Assembly: GCA_964017065.1 (NCBI GenBank)
Contig: OZ024792.1
Coordinates: 5,265,754 to 5,329,753 of the forward strand
Direction of reading: 5' to 3'
Length of the DNA stretch: 64,000 nucleotides
Origin: Haliclona indistincta
Taxonomy: Eukaryota > Porifera > Demospongiae > Haplosclerida > Chalinidae
A model generated the notes under the pieces. That model had not been told where the DNA came from, searched no databases, and worked only from the letters and a program-made list of their open reading frames with translations. Shown piece after piece: positions 1 through 11,523 of this stretch (position 1 is its first letter; every line of letters starts with the position of its first letter). Both the position numbers and the translations under genes were made by a program.

Positions 1-59
1 TATCGTAAACATTCATATTGATAATTTTGTCCTGCTAATAAAAATTATATTAATTGGTT

Positions 60-545
60 ATGTACGAGAGTGCGATAGTTATGATTGAAACTTTACGACA
101 AACATGCCGAAGGACAAACACCATCTAGTGGAGCAGCCTACTACAATAGAGTTTAACTAATGGGGAAGAGATGAGCATGAGGAACAAGAACTCATAAAAT
201 GATAAGTGCATGAGATGTCAGATTAAAAATGGGTAATGAAATGATTCCAGAGAAAGTCAAATAAAAAATGTTTTATGCTTTGAAATGGAAGAGATAAGTC
301 AATTGTGGGAAGGGCGTTCCATAGCCTAATGATTCTGTTTAAGTAGAAATGGTGACCAGTTACAGTGCGACAGAGTTTGTATTTAAATTTCCAGACTGGG
401 ATGCTCTTGTAGGGCAGTGAAAACTTGAGGGAGCTGGGATAACGTTGTGAATGTTGAAATTGTTCATGGTGCCTTGGAGGCACTTCACAAGAAATAACAT
501 CTTGTAATTCCAGCCAATACATCGGTGGAAGTAGCTTGGTATTGA
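60..545 (-). mobile_element. LINE 3' end fragment (family A), RT C-terminus
   Basis: The minus strand encodes about 99 residues ending in the C-terminal tail typical of animal non-LTR retrotransposon ORF2 proteins, including RIIRLWNALPTIDLS. The same protein tail and the same 3' UTR recur on the plus strand at about 58680-59175, so this is a dispersed family. Only the last part of the element is present, consistent with 5' truncation during target-primed reverse transcription. No poly-A tail is obvious at the low-coordinate end. It is a dead fragment. Confidence 0.75.
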
Positions 546-560
546 TCAGACGAACTAGGC

Positions 561-1839
561 AAAATAATAGTAAATTCTTAAGATTTTGATTATGTAAGAG
601 TACAGTAAGTAGCTATGGCACTTACAAGAACTCTAAATAGCTATGGTACTTACAAGAACTCTAAAATTAATTGCATTTGGTATAAGAGTTCTGTGTACCT
701 GCCAGGAACAAACAACATTACTCAAGAATAGGACAAAAATGCGACAGTGACGTACTTTTAAGTAATCTAAATACCAAGTTTGTAGCACCCTTCCTATTAG
801 ATAAAGCTGAGTGCATCACCAGCAATGTTTGTTAGAGAATGAACATAGCCTTGAGATCAACACTTTGTAGGTCTACAAATTTACATCGACGTGATAAACA
901 TAGAAAAGGGCTAAATTATTATCACAAACATACGTTGTGGAGAGATGAATGTTATATGTTTCTGATGTTATAGGAAAGGAATTGTACTATAAAATAGTCA
1001 ATCTCTTGTATTCAAAGGAATTTGGGTGACGGAATGAAACTGGTGTATAGTAAAATGCAGCAGTGGATTACCACAAGCAACAATTCATTATAGACTACCA
1101 GTACTTTGAAAACACCGTTACCAAACAGTGTTGCTGTGGTAGTTAATTCGCTCATTTGAGACCACATACCAACGATTAATAGACAATTATTAATACGACA
1201 TAGCTCTGTGCTGTAATTGTCACCATGTAAGTGGTTTCTGTTGTTAGGTAGCTGAATTGACCAAAATACTACGGAGAAGCTGCGGAGAAGACTAAAAGTT
1301 GTCACCATAAGTTCCGGAGAGAAATCAGTTCCTGATGCAGTAGCTGATTCACAGAATGCTATTATTAAATCTATAGTGACAGCTATGAATTATTATCAGC
1401 GTCTGGTATGCGCATATTGACACAAAAGATAGGAAGTAGGGCCTGTTTTACGAGAAGATTGTTTGTTTACACTTCCTTCTTAAAATTACAGTAAATTTCA
1501 AAGGTGAAGCTTAGCACGATCACGATCTTACAGATTTTGAATTCTTCTGCTTCATGCAACTTTATGTAATGATGACAGGGCCGGTAGAATGAAGATTATG
1601 TTTTCGGTGAAGTGTTAGCACAAAGCTACGGCTGTTAGAAGGTTAAGTGTAGGTCTACTCTTGACATAAGAAAGAATCAGAGATGAAGAACAAAGACATC
1701 AACTTTCCTTCCACATCAACTCTTTATCTACATTCCTGCATATATTATACCAATAAAGTACTCAAAACAAGGGCAAAGTGTGTAAAACAGGTGATACAGC
1801 AAGATAAGATAAAATACCTTATTATAAAATTTGCATTAT
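561..1839. other. Intergenic, no gene recognised
   Basis: No open frame here resembles a known protein. The 98-codon minus-strand frame at 1012-1308 has no recognisable motif. The only structured part is the duplicated segment at 1291-1493, listed separately. The rest is AT-rich unique-looking sequence. Confidence 0.5.
1291..1493. repeat. Duplicated segment X, matches 21853-22064
   Basis: About 200 bp here align closely, in the same orientation, to 21853-22064, with scattered substitutions and one small indel. The second copy lies inside the third intron of the ML-domain gene, to the right of the intact tyrosinase. Its presence to the left of the tyrosinase pseudogene suggests a remnant of a further repeat unit in a tandem array whose unit is tyrosinase followed by ML-gene sequence. 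Confidence 0.75.
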
Positions 1840-2779
1840 TGTATTAAAATAGCACACAATGCATACAAAACTAGCCCTCTATAGGTTAAAGACAGAAATA
1901 AACTTGTCCCATTGTGACAAGTTTGCCATTAGCTCAAATTTGATTGTCTTAGACTATAAATATTCATGAGGACAATAATGTGTCTTTATTATCCTGATCT
2001 TGCAATATTGTGCTAGAATTTCTTTGGGAGGTATACTTCTCTATGAGTAAATGCCATCTTAAATTGCAGTCATCCCTACATATCCAGCCAGTTTGGAAAC
2101 CTGAGTCCAGTAAATGTAGTAGCAAGGTTTTCTATAATTCCAGTAGCCTACTGAGAAACCTGGAAACCAAAACCCTAAACCAAAACCCTAAACTAAAACC
2201 CTAAACTAAAACCCTAAACTAAAAAAGAACCTAATCCAGTATAGTAGCTCCGGGGAAATCCATGAAAAAAACAAATGGGTTTCCGACAATTAGTTACTGC
2301 CAACAATAATTTATTAATTTTACTTAATGTTACCATTGATAGTGCGGAAAAAATTAGTAAGCATAGAAAAAAATTTATTACTACATCATTATAGACTAGA
2401 ATCCATTTGAATACACATTCTCTCTGGCTGGACACAGCTGCAAATGCAGCAACAGTATCACTAGCCAGTAGACTATACTGTCTGCCTGTACAACAAGTAC
2501 TCGTAGATGCGCCAAGGGTTAAGTATTAGTACTCCTGCTGCTCGATACCATTATAGTATGCTATATTCCTCAATCATGCAGTAATTATTAGTCGATTATT
2601 TGTGTTTTTCAAATAATGTTATCAACTACTGTTATAAGTATACGGTGACAAAAATAGAAAATAATGATGGAATGATTAATGATATAGAACTGAAGTCATT
2701 ATTAAAGGGAGACATATTCTAGGCCTACATGAAAGTCTACATAATGATTTATGAGAAAGAATTTTGATAAAGCAAATAA
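1840..2779. repeat. 3' flank of tyrosinase unit A (tandem duplication)
   Basis: This stretch aligns with 18503-18910 and 19020-19440, the 3' flank of the intact tyrosinase, and in part with 17931-18300, the flank of the fragment copy. Alignment is broken only by short indels and by a different number of telomere-like repeats. It marks the flank as part of the duplicated unit, not just the coding region. Confidence 0.8.
2158..2225. repeat. Interstitial telomere-like repeat, AAACCCTAAACT units
   Basis: About five tandem units of a 12-13 bp sequence containing CCCTAA. The paralogous site at about 18855-18885 carries fewer, more degenerate units. A short similar run (AACCCAAAACCCTAA) occurs near 63105-63123. 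The unit is longer than the metazoan TTAGGG repeat, so this is telomere-like and not a proven telomeric relic. Confidence 0.6.
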
Positions 2780-4627
2780 TTAGGTAGTAACAGCAGTCAA
2801 TTCGACCTCCTTTGTGCCAGATGCATATTTCTTTGATTTCATGACTACAACGACGATGATGACAACGATAACCACTATTAGAAGTACAAGTACTGGTAGT
2901 CCCAGTCCCAGACCCAATCCAAGGCCCAGTCCTAGTTGTGAAGCAGGAGCAACACCTTCGGTCACTGGATTATTCAAATTAGGTTGTGGGCATGTCATGC
3001 CTTCTGTACAGTTATAGCAAGTCCCGTCAGCACCACAAATTGGACAGCTTGCTCGGTCAATAATTGCACTACAATCGGGTATGTCACTATCAGGTATGTC
3101 TGCAGGAACAAGTTCATCGTACTCATATCCAACTCCGTTGTAACTTGATACTGATCTCCAGCTTTCATAAGTGGAAAGAATGGTACCATGTAGTCACCAC
3201 GATTATGACCAGGATGACCTTGACTTATAGGAGCATATGCTGTAAGAAGTTCAGTGTTTGGTAGTTTATTTGCATAGCGTTGGAGCCAGCTCTCAAATAC
3301 TCGGTCTACATTACAGTGATGAAGATTAAAAATGGGATCATTGATTGCAGCAGGAACAACAGCCATGTGCCCACCAACCCAAAGATGTACAGTGTTGTGC
3401 ATGTGTGAAGTAAAGGCGGTCGCTTCATTTCGTGGTCCAGTGCAGTTTACTGCTGAGCATATAATACTCCAGCCCTCAATCCTTGTTCTAAAACTAGAAC
3501 GAGGAGATTCAACACCAAATTGTCCTGCTGCATTAGAGGCATCGTATGTTGGAGCACTGATCGCTATCTTTACTTCAATAGGGTTTGGAAGGTAAAATGA
3601 TTGACCACCTCTTTGAAGTGGATGTTTTCCAAGCAAATCTTCAGCTGGATTGCACGGTTTCCAATAGGCAGAGCAGTTTGTAAGTCTTGGCATTCGATAT
3701 TCCAAGTCACATACTGTGTTCCAATTTTCTGCGTTGAGCACATTTCCAGTGACATTTTTTGCTTCACTTCTGTTGTGAGAAGGGGTTCCGTAATATTGGT
3801 CTGTAAACATTGACATGTCGTTTTCTTCCCATTGCCAGTATGGTAGACCGAACGAATCGTTGTTCATTATTCTCTGGAATTCTCTCTCAAGTACTAGAAG
3901 GTAATGCCGATGCCAAACTGGAAACACGGGGCCCTCATGAGCAAAGTCAATTGTTACTCTATTGTTTGCATTGAAGCAGACTTCTGGATCCTCGCGAGCG
4001 GCAAAATCATGCATAAAAATGAATGCGTTATAGGTGGTAACGTTCTGTAGCGTAACAAATCCCGTAGAGTAGACTAATTGATCAAACTTCGTCCGGTATC
4101 AATAATCGGCAATCCGTATACCGAGAGAAAAAGGACTTTCCAGTTAGCGACTGTATGTTTCAAGAGCTGTTCATGTCCCTATAAAGTAGTGATAATTATA
4201 AGCGCTGATCTTTCCCAGAGACGGAACTGTGATACAAAGGAAGACGCTGACGAATAGTATCAATCTTCGTCATACAGGGACTTAACTCCGTCTTTGTGAT
4301 TTATTGCTAAGCCGCAGCTGGCACTGCTAACAAAAACACTTGCATGCAACTCCCACTAGTTAGCTCTACAAGGAAGCACAACGGCGCCAAACTGCAAAGC
4401 GTCCTCTTTTCTGTAAGGCATGACGAATTTACGAACGGAAATTGCTGACTATGCAATTAATAAAAATTAAGTTTTATGTCAAAAATATTAGTGAGAGGAT
4501 TATAATTTTTAGGATTTGAAAGTGTCGAACAATAGTTCAGATCCTCCTGTTGACAACTGTAACAAATCAATAAACATGATTGTTTGAGGATAATTTCATT
4601 ATTATGTACCTCCTCTAACGTACCTCT

Positions 4628-4905
4628 CGTGGTGTTACACATACTCAGCGAAGAATGAAGTCGAAGACTTCTTGACAATAATTGTTAACCAAAATATCAT
4701 GTGATATGTGTTTGTCAGACTCAGACAGCTCTAGTGGTGTTACACATACTCAGTGAGGAGTGAAGTCAAAGATTTCTATTGGTATGTTGAAATTGTTAAC
4801 CTTTGACATGTGCTTGTCAGATTCAGACAGCTCTGTTGGTGTTACACGTACTCAGAAATGAAACCTCCTGTTGGTATGTTGAAATTGTTAACCAAAATAT
4901 AACTT
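4628..4905. repeat. Three ~100-bp tandem repeats in the foldback loop
   Basis: The loop holds three diverged copies of a unit that begins GGTGTTACACATACTCAG and ends with AGATTCAGACAGCTCT or a close variant. Copies start near 4631, 4736 and 4837. The internal block TGTTGAAATTGTTAACC recurs. No open frame is preserved across units, so it looks non-coding. Confidence 0.7.
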
Positions 4906-5512
4906 GACACATATACTTGTAAACACATGCAGATTCAGATCTAAAACTGTACAAGAGCAAGTTAATAAGAGGAGGTACATAATAATGAAATTACAATTAT
5001 TTTTATTGATTTTTTTACAGTTGTCAACAGGAAGATCTGAAATAATTATTATTCAGCACTTTCAAATCCTCAATCATTAAAAATTATAATCCTCTCTCTA
5101 ATATTTTACATAAAACATAATAGTTATTAATTGCACAGTCAGCAATTTTCGTTCGTAAATTCGTCATGCCTTACAGAAAAGAGGACGCTTTGCAGTTTGG
5201 CGCCGTTGTGCTTCCTTGTAGAGCTAACTAGTGGGAGTTGCATGCAAGTGTTTTTGTTAGCAGCGCCAGCTGCAGCTTAGCAATAAATCACAAAGACGGA
5301 GTTAAGTCCCAGTATGACGAAGATTGATACTATTCGTCAGCGTCTTCCTTTGTATCACAGTTCCGTCTCTGGGAAAGGCCAGCGCTTATAACTATCACTA
5401 CTTTATAGGGACATGAACAGCTCTTGAAACATACAGTCGCTAACTGGAAAGTCCTTTTTCTCTCGGCATACGGATTGCCGATTATTGGTACCGGACGAAG
5501 TTTGATCAATTA

Positions 5513-5932
5513 GGCCACATAAACTAAATAGTTAGATTCTCATCCTCCTGGCTCAAATTATTTGATGAGGCGGGAGGCAATTTATAATTTAAATTTGATT
5601 TTTGTCGGTCTTGCTTCGACAAGGTTGTCGGTCTTGCTTCGACCAAGAGCGCACGTGATCGGCCCAGTCCTGCTTGGAATAGCTTCTGAGTAGTCCAGTT
5701 GCCCGGACGAATACTTGTGGTACACGTCGATCAGTCGTGACTGGTCGGCCACAATGCAACCAAACCAAGGCTTAACAACCCTACATCTCGCACGGATTTG
5801 GACAACAACGAACACCATGATCCGCTGAGCAAGCTAAGTTTAACCCTGAGTAAACGAGTTAAATTTTATCAAAAACCGTCAAATAAGTGATGCGGGCGGG
5901 GATGAGAATCTAAATATTTAGTTTATGTGGCC
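5513..5932. mobile_element. MITE, PIF/Harbinger-like, TTA duplication
   Basis: A 420-bp element has near-perfect inverted ends of about 33 bp starting GGCCACATAAACTAAATA. TTA is present on both sides (5510-5512 and 5933-5935). Three-base TWA duplications with GG-starting ends are characteristic of PIF/Harbinger elements. Inside is a short direct repeat of GTCGGTCTTGCTTCGAC. The 78-codon minus-strand frame within it shows no transposase similarity. It is nested in the right end of the larger foldback, so it inserted later. Confidence 0.75.
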
Positions 5933-6272
5933 TTACTCTAGTGTAATTAACTGGTTCTTCTACGACCACACTCCAATAGCCCATTTCGTTCTTTAAATCT
6001 GAAGTAGCCTGCACAAATGCTTGTTTTTCTTCATCAGAAAGACGGCTAAAGCCTTTGCGAGTCACGCGCTGAGCTCTTGTGCTACAGTCGGTTCCATTCC
6101 ATCCAAAAGCGCATTGGCTGCAATCAACACCCCAGTAGTTGCCGATGCACTCACAAACGTTTTCAAATACTATACGGTCGGCCACAAATAACGAGAGTCG
6201 GCCGTGAGCTTTTGCTCGTTGGTAGGAGCGTCTTTCATGATGTTTGTAACCGTCGAATCAGCGCCTTCCCAC

Positions 6273-6962
6273 TGAGGCTGCGTTTACACGGTGACGCTTT
6301 CAGCTGAAAAACGCGCAAAAACGCAAACTTTTCTTTGCGGATGCGCCTTTTGTAATTGTTTACACGACAACGACGAAAACGAGTGGCGTTTTCAAGGGAA
6401 GCATTATCAAAACGAAGACGGTTCTCAAAGTGGAAACTTTCAAAAACGATAAAACAGAAACGACAATTTTCATCGTGTAAACAGCAAAAACGGGAAGCGC
6501 ACGCGTTATCGAAAATAATTTCAACTTGAGATGGCGGAAACAGAGCTTCTTTTACTCGTGCTGCTGCTAAGCTGCTTATTGGTTTTGCAGCAAGCGACAA
6601 TGATCGAATACGGACGTCTCCATGCCCATAGAGCGAGGAATAGAACCATGATAGAACTACCGGAATGATTTTAGTTGGAAAAAGTGGCAGTCTTCTTCGC
6701 AGGAGGCTTGGGCACTTGGAAGCAGCCTCTTTCGAGTTGTTTTTGGGTGGCATCGTCGATCATGCTCATGCACGCACATCGCCTAGCTGTAAGTTCACTA
6801 AGTTGTCTGTTCACATCACGCCTATAATGGGTGTGGTTAATAAGATGAGAACGCATGCGTTTTCATTCTCGTTTTTAAAACTGTTTACACGACGACGCGT
6901 ATTGTGACGGTAGAAACCCAGTGTGTTTTCATTGCTATCGTCACCGTGTAAACGCAGCCTCA
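6273..6962. mobile_element. MITE with GGCTGCGTTTACACGGTGAC ends in pseudogene A
   Basis: The 690-bp element has inverted ends matching over about 23 bp (GAGGCTGCGTTTACACGGTG). TGAG occurs at the left edge (6273-6276) and just after the right end (6963-6966), so the duplication is either 4 bp or partly overlaps the end sequence. The intact tyrosinase has a single TGAG and no insertion. Subterminal copies of TGTTTACACGACGACG-like sequence occur near both ends. The open frames inside have no recognised domain. The superfamily is not certain. Confidence 0.7.
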
Positions 6963-7204
6963 TGAGTCGTAACATTTGGAGTGATGTTTCGGCACGTCCC
7001 CCTTGCCGCCGGCACCGCCACAATTATTAGGACAGCATGTTTTCGTTTGGATATTTTCAGGTTGATTGCAGATTGCTGGAAACTGAGACCGTGCACTATT
7101 GATGGAAAGCAAGATCACTGCGAAGTAGTTTACTAGAATTAGCACCGACATCATCGTGGCCAACTGCACATGAACCTAGTGCAACTGCATCGAGTTCGAG
7201 TCAC

Positions 7205-7240
7205 GTATGCTTTTATAATGATAAACGCTGCACCGTCGCG
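7205..7240 (-). promoter_or_regulatory. TATA box relic of tyrosinase copy A
   Basis: Reading the minus strand, ATTATAAAAG lies about 60 bp upstream of the copy A start codon, at the same place as TTATAAAAAC (21301-21310) in the intact gene. The flanking 150 bp are also conserved between copies, so the promoter was duplicated with the gene. Confidence 0.45.
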
Positions 7241-7384
7241 GTTGCAAAAGTACGCGCGTGATACGTCACTGATCCGGCAGTCACGGTTGTAGTTATAACT
7301 AGTACATTCATGGAATAGCAGGGGCGAGCCTGAGCATTGATATAATTTAGCCTTGTTAGTGTGTAACATATAAAAGACAAACAT

Positions 7385-7600
7385 CATAAGTTACTAGATT
7401 AAATTAGATAGATAGCCACGAATATCTCTCTTGAAAACAGAGAGGGATGAAGCGGAGACAATCTCAGCAGGTAATTTGTTCCATAGTTTAACAGTGTCCG
7501 GGGAAAAGGAGGAGTCATATTAAGCAAGACATGTCTTAGCATTGAGTCAATAACTATAGCCTATGTTCTTCAGTTTCTGTAGACAGTCTTTTGTTAGCCC
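7385..7600 (-). mobile_element. LINE 3' end fragment (family B)
   Basis: The minus strand matches, as a reverse complement, the plus-strand LINE tail at about 59700-59920, whose reading frame ends TVKLWNKLPAEIVSAPFL, a typical ORF2 C-terminus. The frame here is decayed. The fragment stops shortly after the ORF end and lacks the poly-A tail seen at the other locus. Confidence 0.65.
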
Positions 7601-7806
7601 TTTCACGAAGGTGTGAAAGTCTGTTTGCTCAGTAATGGAGAGTAATACAGCGCGGTATTATATGGGCCGATCGCGAGTAGCAGTGGTGTCTCTCTTCAAG
7701 TTCACGCGCTGTCTGCGCTTCCTCTCCCGCGCAAAAGACCTGGTTCTTGCTGCAGCGTCAGTCACAGTATCGCTGATGAGGGCGCCGGGTGCATCACGAT
7801 TCATGG

Positions 7807-8096
7807 CAGTGGCGGATCCAGAAAAAGTAGATCGGGTGGGCCAATGTGCGGCGCGAAGCGTCGGCGAAAAATTTTAGCTAATTAATATTCATGAAAGGCG
7901 TAAATAATTGACTCTGACACGCTTCAACGCGATAGTCGAGCTAGAAGGTTATACAGCGCAGCGAGCGCGCTAGTCAGTAGTGAGAACTCTGCTCAGAACG
8001 GTAAGAATTTTGCACTATAGTTAAAACTTTAAAATTTTAGGTGGGCTAGTTTGGGTGGGCCAGGCCCTACCTGGCCCACCCCTGGATCCGCCACTG
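7807..8096. mobile_element. MITE with CAGTGGCGGATCCAG ends (hAT-like)
   Basis: A 290-bp element has inverted ends CAGTGGCGGATCCAG and a subterminal GGTGGGCCA block on both sides. Flanks read ATTCATGG on the left and AATTTCATGG on the right, an imperfect duplication of about 8 bp, as expected for hAT elements. The homologous composite repeat near 59540 lacks this insert, giving an approximate empty site. No coding capacity is visible. Confidence 0.7.
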
Positions 8097-8402
8097 AATT
8101 TCATGGAAAAGCGAGATGGGAAGGCGAATCGTCGAGTCGTCCATTTTGCAGTCGAGTTATGAAAGAACGTGCAATCCCAATTGCTGCCCTCGTGGGCCTC
8201 GCATACAATACTACAGTATGGGCCTCGCCATATATGGATTGAAAAGGACAAACGCTACCCCGTGACAGATAGATAGATAGACAGATAGATACATTCCCCG
8301 CCGCGTGGGCCATTGTGCCAATCAATGTGGGGCTCGCTCAGGCTCGCCCCAATTAAGTACATGCACATGCATTTATCTACATTACAAGAATATCAAAACT
8401 TT

Positions 8403-9210
8403 TGACAAAACAAAATAGTAGAGAGGAGCCTGGGTATGAGGCTAGTAGTCCCTTAGAGGATGTTCCTGGGACATCTCATTTTGAACTACAATACGACATA
8501 AACTCCCAATTTAACAGTGTTGTTGTTTGTTGTCGCCTTCAGGAAGGACGCTGGAGCTAGCGGTTTGCTGTGTCTTCTTCACATGCAAGTGGCTGTAGTT
8601 TGCTGTGGCAGACACCGTCTTAGCTGCGTTGGTTTTGCTGGCAATAGCGTATGTTGACCGAATATAGATAATTTACTCATACTACACTAGTACCAACTTG
8701 CAGTGGCGTATCTAGGGGGGTGCTCAGGGTGCTCCAGCACCCCCCTTAAACTAGAGATATTAATATTCATAAAGTAGCAGGCTATTGGCTAACCTAACCT
8801 CAGGCTCTAAGCTCTATAGCTTCATCGAAGAATCCATGATCGGAGCTATTATAGTAATTGAAAATAGGATACGGACCCGCTTTATGGACCAACGTCAAAA
8901 TGGCGGAATAACTGTAGTTACTTGCTTGCGGCGCCCACGATTCGATTCGTGCTGATTTCACACTACTTCTACTTCCATGTCGAGTAGATAATACCCTCGC
9001 TTAACTTTGAGGGCTTTCTTATCATATATTCTGGCACTGTACGACGCAGCCGGATCCGGTGCGATCGCCGCGAACTGAACTCGTTCCAGCAATAGGAAAG
9101 GATACCTGTGGACATTCCAATTGCAGATGAGATGACTGATGAAGCCTATAGTACGAAAAGGAACAGTGGCTATGTCAGTCGTGTTGGTTATTATATTAAT
9201 CAAGTGCATT
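8403..9210. other. Repeat-derived intergenic sequence, no gene
   Basis: No gene is recognised. At 8701 a single end-like sequence CAGTGGCGTATCTAGGG is followed by a GC-rich hairpin (GGGGGGTGCTC...GAGCACCCCCC class, 8714-8745), perhaps a solo end of a hAT-type element. Sequence at about 8870-8910 matches the reverse complement of about 15780-15810 (GACCCGCTTTATGGACCAACGTC), so it belongs to a dispersed repeat. Confidence 0.5.
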
Positions 9211-9213
9211 TTT

Positions 9214-11230
9214 ATTGGTCCATCTGTATGTAAACTGGTCACATATCGACCAAACATAGTATGACAAGCCTATATTTGCACGTAATGATTAAGTTAATAG
9301 TGAGATATACAAACTATCAGCTGATATTATTTTTAAAAATCGGGGTCATCCCTACATAACCGTGCCCTAGCGGCACGATTAATAACTACTAAGATGGCAA
9401 GGGAAACTACGATATTGTGTTTGGAATATTGTCGTTCAATACATAATTATGATGTTGGTCTCGGCATGACAATACCACATACTAGTGATACAGTGAGCAC
9501 GTGATGGGTCAGAGTAGACTGCTTCTTTGAAAGCACCTAATTGTTACATGACTAAACCAGGATATGCAGTACTGAACTTTTGGTCCATCCGTAACTAAAC
9601 CTTATCACATTTGGACCAAGCATGCATGCATGCACAGTATTACTAGTTCGAAGTCAATGCAGAGTACAAAAAAAATTCAAGTTAAGGTATAATTATACTC
9701 AATTAATAATTTTTTGTTCCATTGGGTAATTGATGCAGATGACAGTGGGATAATAATATCAGAAGATATCCTTAAAGATGTCCCAAGATATAATGAGATA
9801 TCATGGAAATAACCAAGATATTTGAGTTGGATATTGTCGTTCAATGCATATGAGGTTGTTCTCGGCATGACAATGCCATGTACTAGTGATACAATGAGCA
9901 TTGAGTAGACTAGTAGTACTACTACTTCTTTGAAAGCATCTAATTGTTAGTTGACTTTGACCAGGATATACAGTAACTTTTGGTCCATCCGTATAACTAA
10001 AACTGATCACATTTGGACCAAGCATGCACAGTATTACTAGTTCAAAGTCGATGCATATTACAAATGTGTCTGCTAGAATTCAAGTTAATGTAATTATACT
10101 CAATTATTTCCATTGGGTAATTGATGAAGATGACAGTGGGATGATAATAATATCAGAAGATATCCTCGAAATAATTAAAGATATCCCAAGATATAATGAG
10201 ATATCATGGAAATAACCAAATGTGAGTTGAAAATATCATGGAAATGTGAGTTGAATATTGTCGTTCAATGCATATGAGGTTGTTCTCGGCATGACAATGC
10301 CATGTACTAGTGATACAATGAGCATTGAGTAGACTTATAGTACTACTACTTCTTTGAAAGCATCTAATTCTTACTTGACTTTCACCAGGATATAAAGTAA
10401 CTTTTGGTCCATCTGTAACAAAAACTGATCACATTTGGACCAAGCATGCACAGTATTACTAGTTCAAAGTCAATGCATATTAGAAATGTGTCAATTTATT
10501 GCTAGAATTCAAGTGTAAGTAATTACAGTCAATTAATAATCTTTTGCTCCATTGAATAATTGAAGAAGATGACAGTGGGATAATAATATCAGAAGATATC
10601 CTCGAAATAATTTAAGATATCCCAAGACATTGTCGAAAATAATCAAAGATATCCCAAGATATAATGAGATATCATGGAAATAACCAAGATATGTGAGTTG
10701 AATATTGTCGTTCAATGCATACGAGGTTGTTCTCAGAATGCACAGATGTCCCAAGCCAAGGCTAACACCATCAGCATTCAAACAACAGTGTCCCTCTATA
10801 GTATCATCGATAATTCTTGCTTTATCTCACTGGTATCTTGTTTATTTTTTGATAACTTACCGATAATAATACTTATTTCAATGAGTCTGTAGTACGTTGG
10901 TCCAATTGTGAACAATTTTATTTGCAAATAGACCATCACTTGAATAATCTACCTTTATTTTATATACTGGACAATTATTAACAGGAAATGATCCGATTTT
11001 ATTATCAAGTGGACCAAAATTTATATAGCTAGCTATAATCATTTAGCAGCAAAATGAAGCAGTTTGTAATGTGGATACTCCTAAATTTGTAGTTCAGCAT
11101 TACACTTGGTCGAAATCTGAACAGTTTTGTTGCCACAGATGGACTAACTCACTTATTTTGTAGTACACCATTACACTTGGTCCGAGCGACTTGGTCCAAA
11201 TGTGAACAGTTTATTTGAAGATGGACCAAC
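9214..11230. repeat. Field of ~45-bp GGTCCA...TGGACC hairpin motifs
   Basis: A motif of about 45 bp beginning TTGGTCCATC(C/T)GTA and ending CACATTTGGACCAA recurs at about 9214, 9578, 9978, 10402, 10896, 11106 and 11189, in either orientation. The outer 7-8 bp are inverted repeats. The last three are more diverged and read TGTGAACAGTTTTATTTG between the GGTCCA blocks. The motif sits inside the tandem units and also outside them, so it may be the mobile or recombining part. Confidence 0.65.
9421..10790. repeat. ~420-bp tandem repeat, four diverged copies
   Basis: Units begin with TATTGTCGTTCAATGCAT near 9423, 9831, 10253 and 10702, giving periods of about 410, 422 and 449 bp. Each unit holds ACTAGTGATACAATGAGCA, the GGTCCA hairpin, TTCAAAGTCAATGCA, and a block of GATATCC/GATATC words that repeats within the unit. 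The short frames here shift between units, so the array is non-coding satellite-like DNA. Confidence 0.75.
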
Positions 11231-11269
11231 GCACTTGATTAATCTACTACTTATACATTATACAGGATT

Positions 11270-11300
<31 letters not shown>

Positions 11301-11523
11301 GACAAAAAGATACTCAATAGCACTAGACTAATATTAAGAGTATCATTAAATAAAGGAAGAGTGAGTGGTAATGTGCGAGAAAAATAAAATAAATAAAAAA
11401 GATAAACAAAAAAAAAAAAAAACAAGAAAAGAAAAAAAAAAAAACAAAAAAAAAAACAAAAAAAAAAACAAAAAAAAACAAACAAAAAAAAAACAAAAAA
11501 AAGAAAAAACACAGAGACAAAAG

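Larger units (their letters stand above)
4067..5938. mobile_element. Foldback element with long inverted arms, TA target site
   Basis: Arms at 4067-4617 and about 4968-5509 are reverse complements with few mismatches, around a central loop of tandem repeats. The intact tyrosinase shows the empty site: the sequence reads straight through one TA where this copy has TA (4065-4066), the element, then TA (5939-5940). The tips read GAGTA and, at the other end, TACTC. A TA duplication with inverted ends fits a Tc1/mariner-type non-autonomous element, which is an inference because no transposase is present. A second element (5513-5932) is nested near its right tip. Confidence 0.8.
2780..7154 (-). pseudogene. 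Tyrosinase-like pseudogene, copy A
   Basis: Coding sequence nearly identical to the intact gene at 19441-21246 is scattered over 4.4 kb. Pieces lie at 2780-4066, 5939-6272 and about 6963-7154. It is interrupted by a foldback element (4067-5938) and by a second element (6273-6962), both absent from the intact copy. Three small frame-breaking changes are also visible against the intact copy: one base missing near 3131, two extra bases near 6171, and four extra bases near 7009. The copper-site motifs HEGPVFPVWHRHYL and DPIFNLHHCNVDR are still readable. The few substitutions suggest a recent duplication or gene conversion. It cannot encode a full tyrosinase. Confidence 0.92.
7316..8351. mobile_element. 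Composite repeat inserted upstream of tyrosinase A
   Basis: The intact unit runs unbroken from the tyrosinase upstream region into TTAAGTACATGC (about 21400). Here the same join is split: upstream sequence ends near 7310 and resumes at 8352. The insert has matching inverted ends GGGGCGAGCCTGAG (left near 7320, right near 8335). It contains a LINE-B 3' tail (7385-7600), a stretch shared with 59440-59690, a hAT-like MITE (7807-8096) and a short AGAT microsatellite (8262-8292). A similar right-end sequence recurs at 57719-57757. Confidence 0.65.

Noticed and set aside
1012..1308. 98-codon minus-strand frame as a small membrane protein
   Set aside because: No conserved motif or splice context; hydrophobicity alone is not enough in AT-rich DNA.
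2814..3595. Plus-strand frames across tyrosinase copy A (repeated at 19475-20475)
   Set aside because: They are antisense to a clear tyrosinase and are conserved only because the gene is duplicated.
5582..5818. 78-codon frame inside the TTA-flanked MITE
   Set aside because: No transposase motif, and the element is too short; probably chance.
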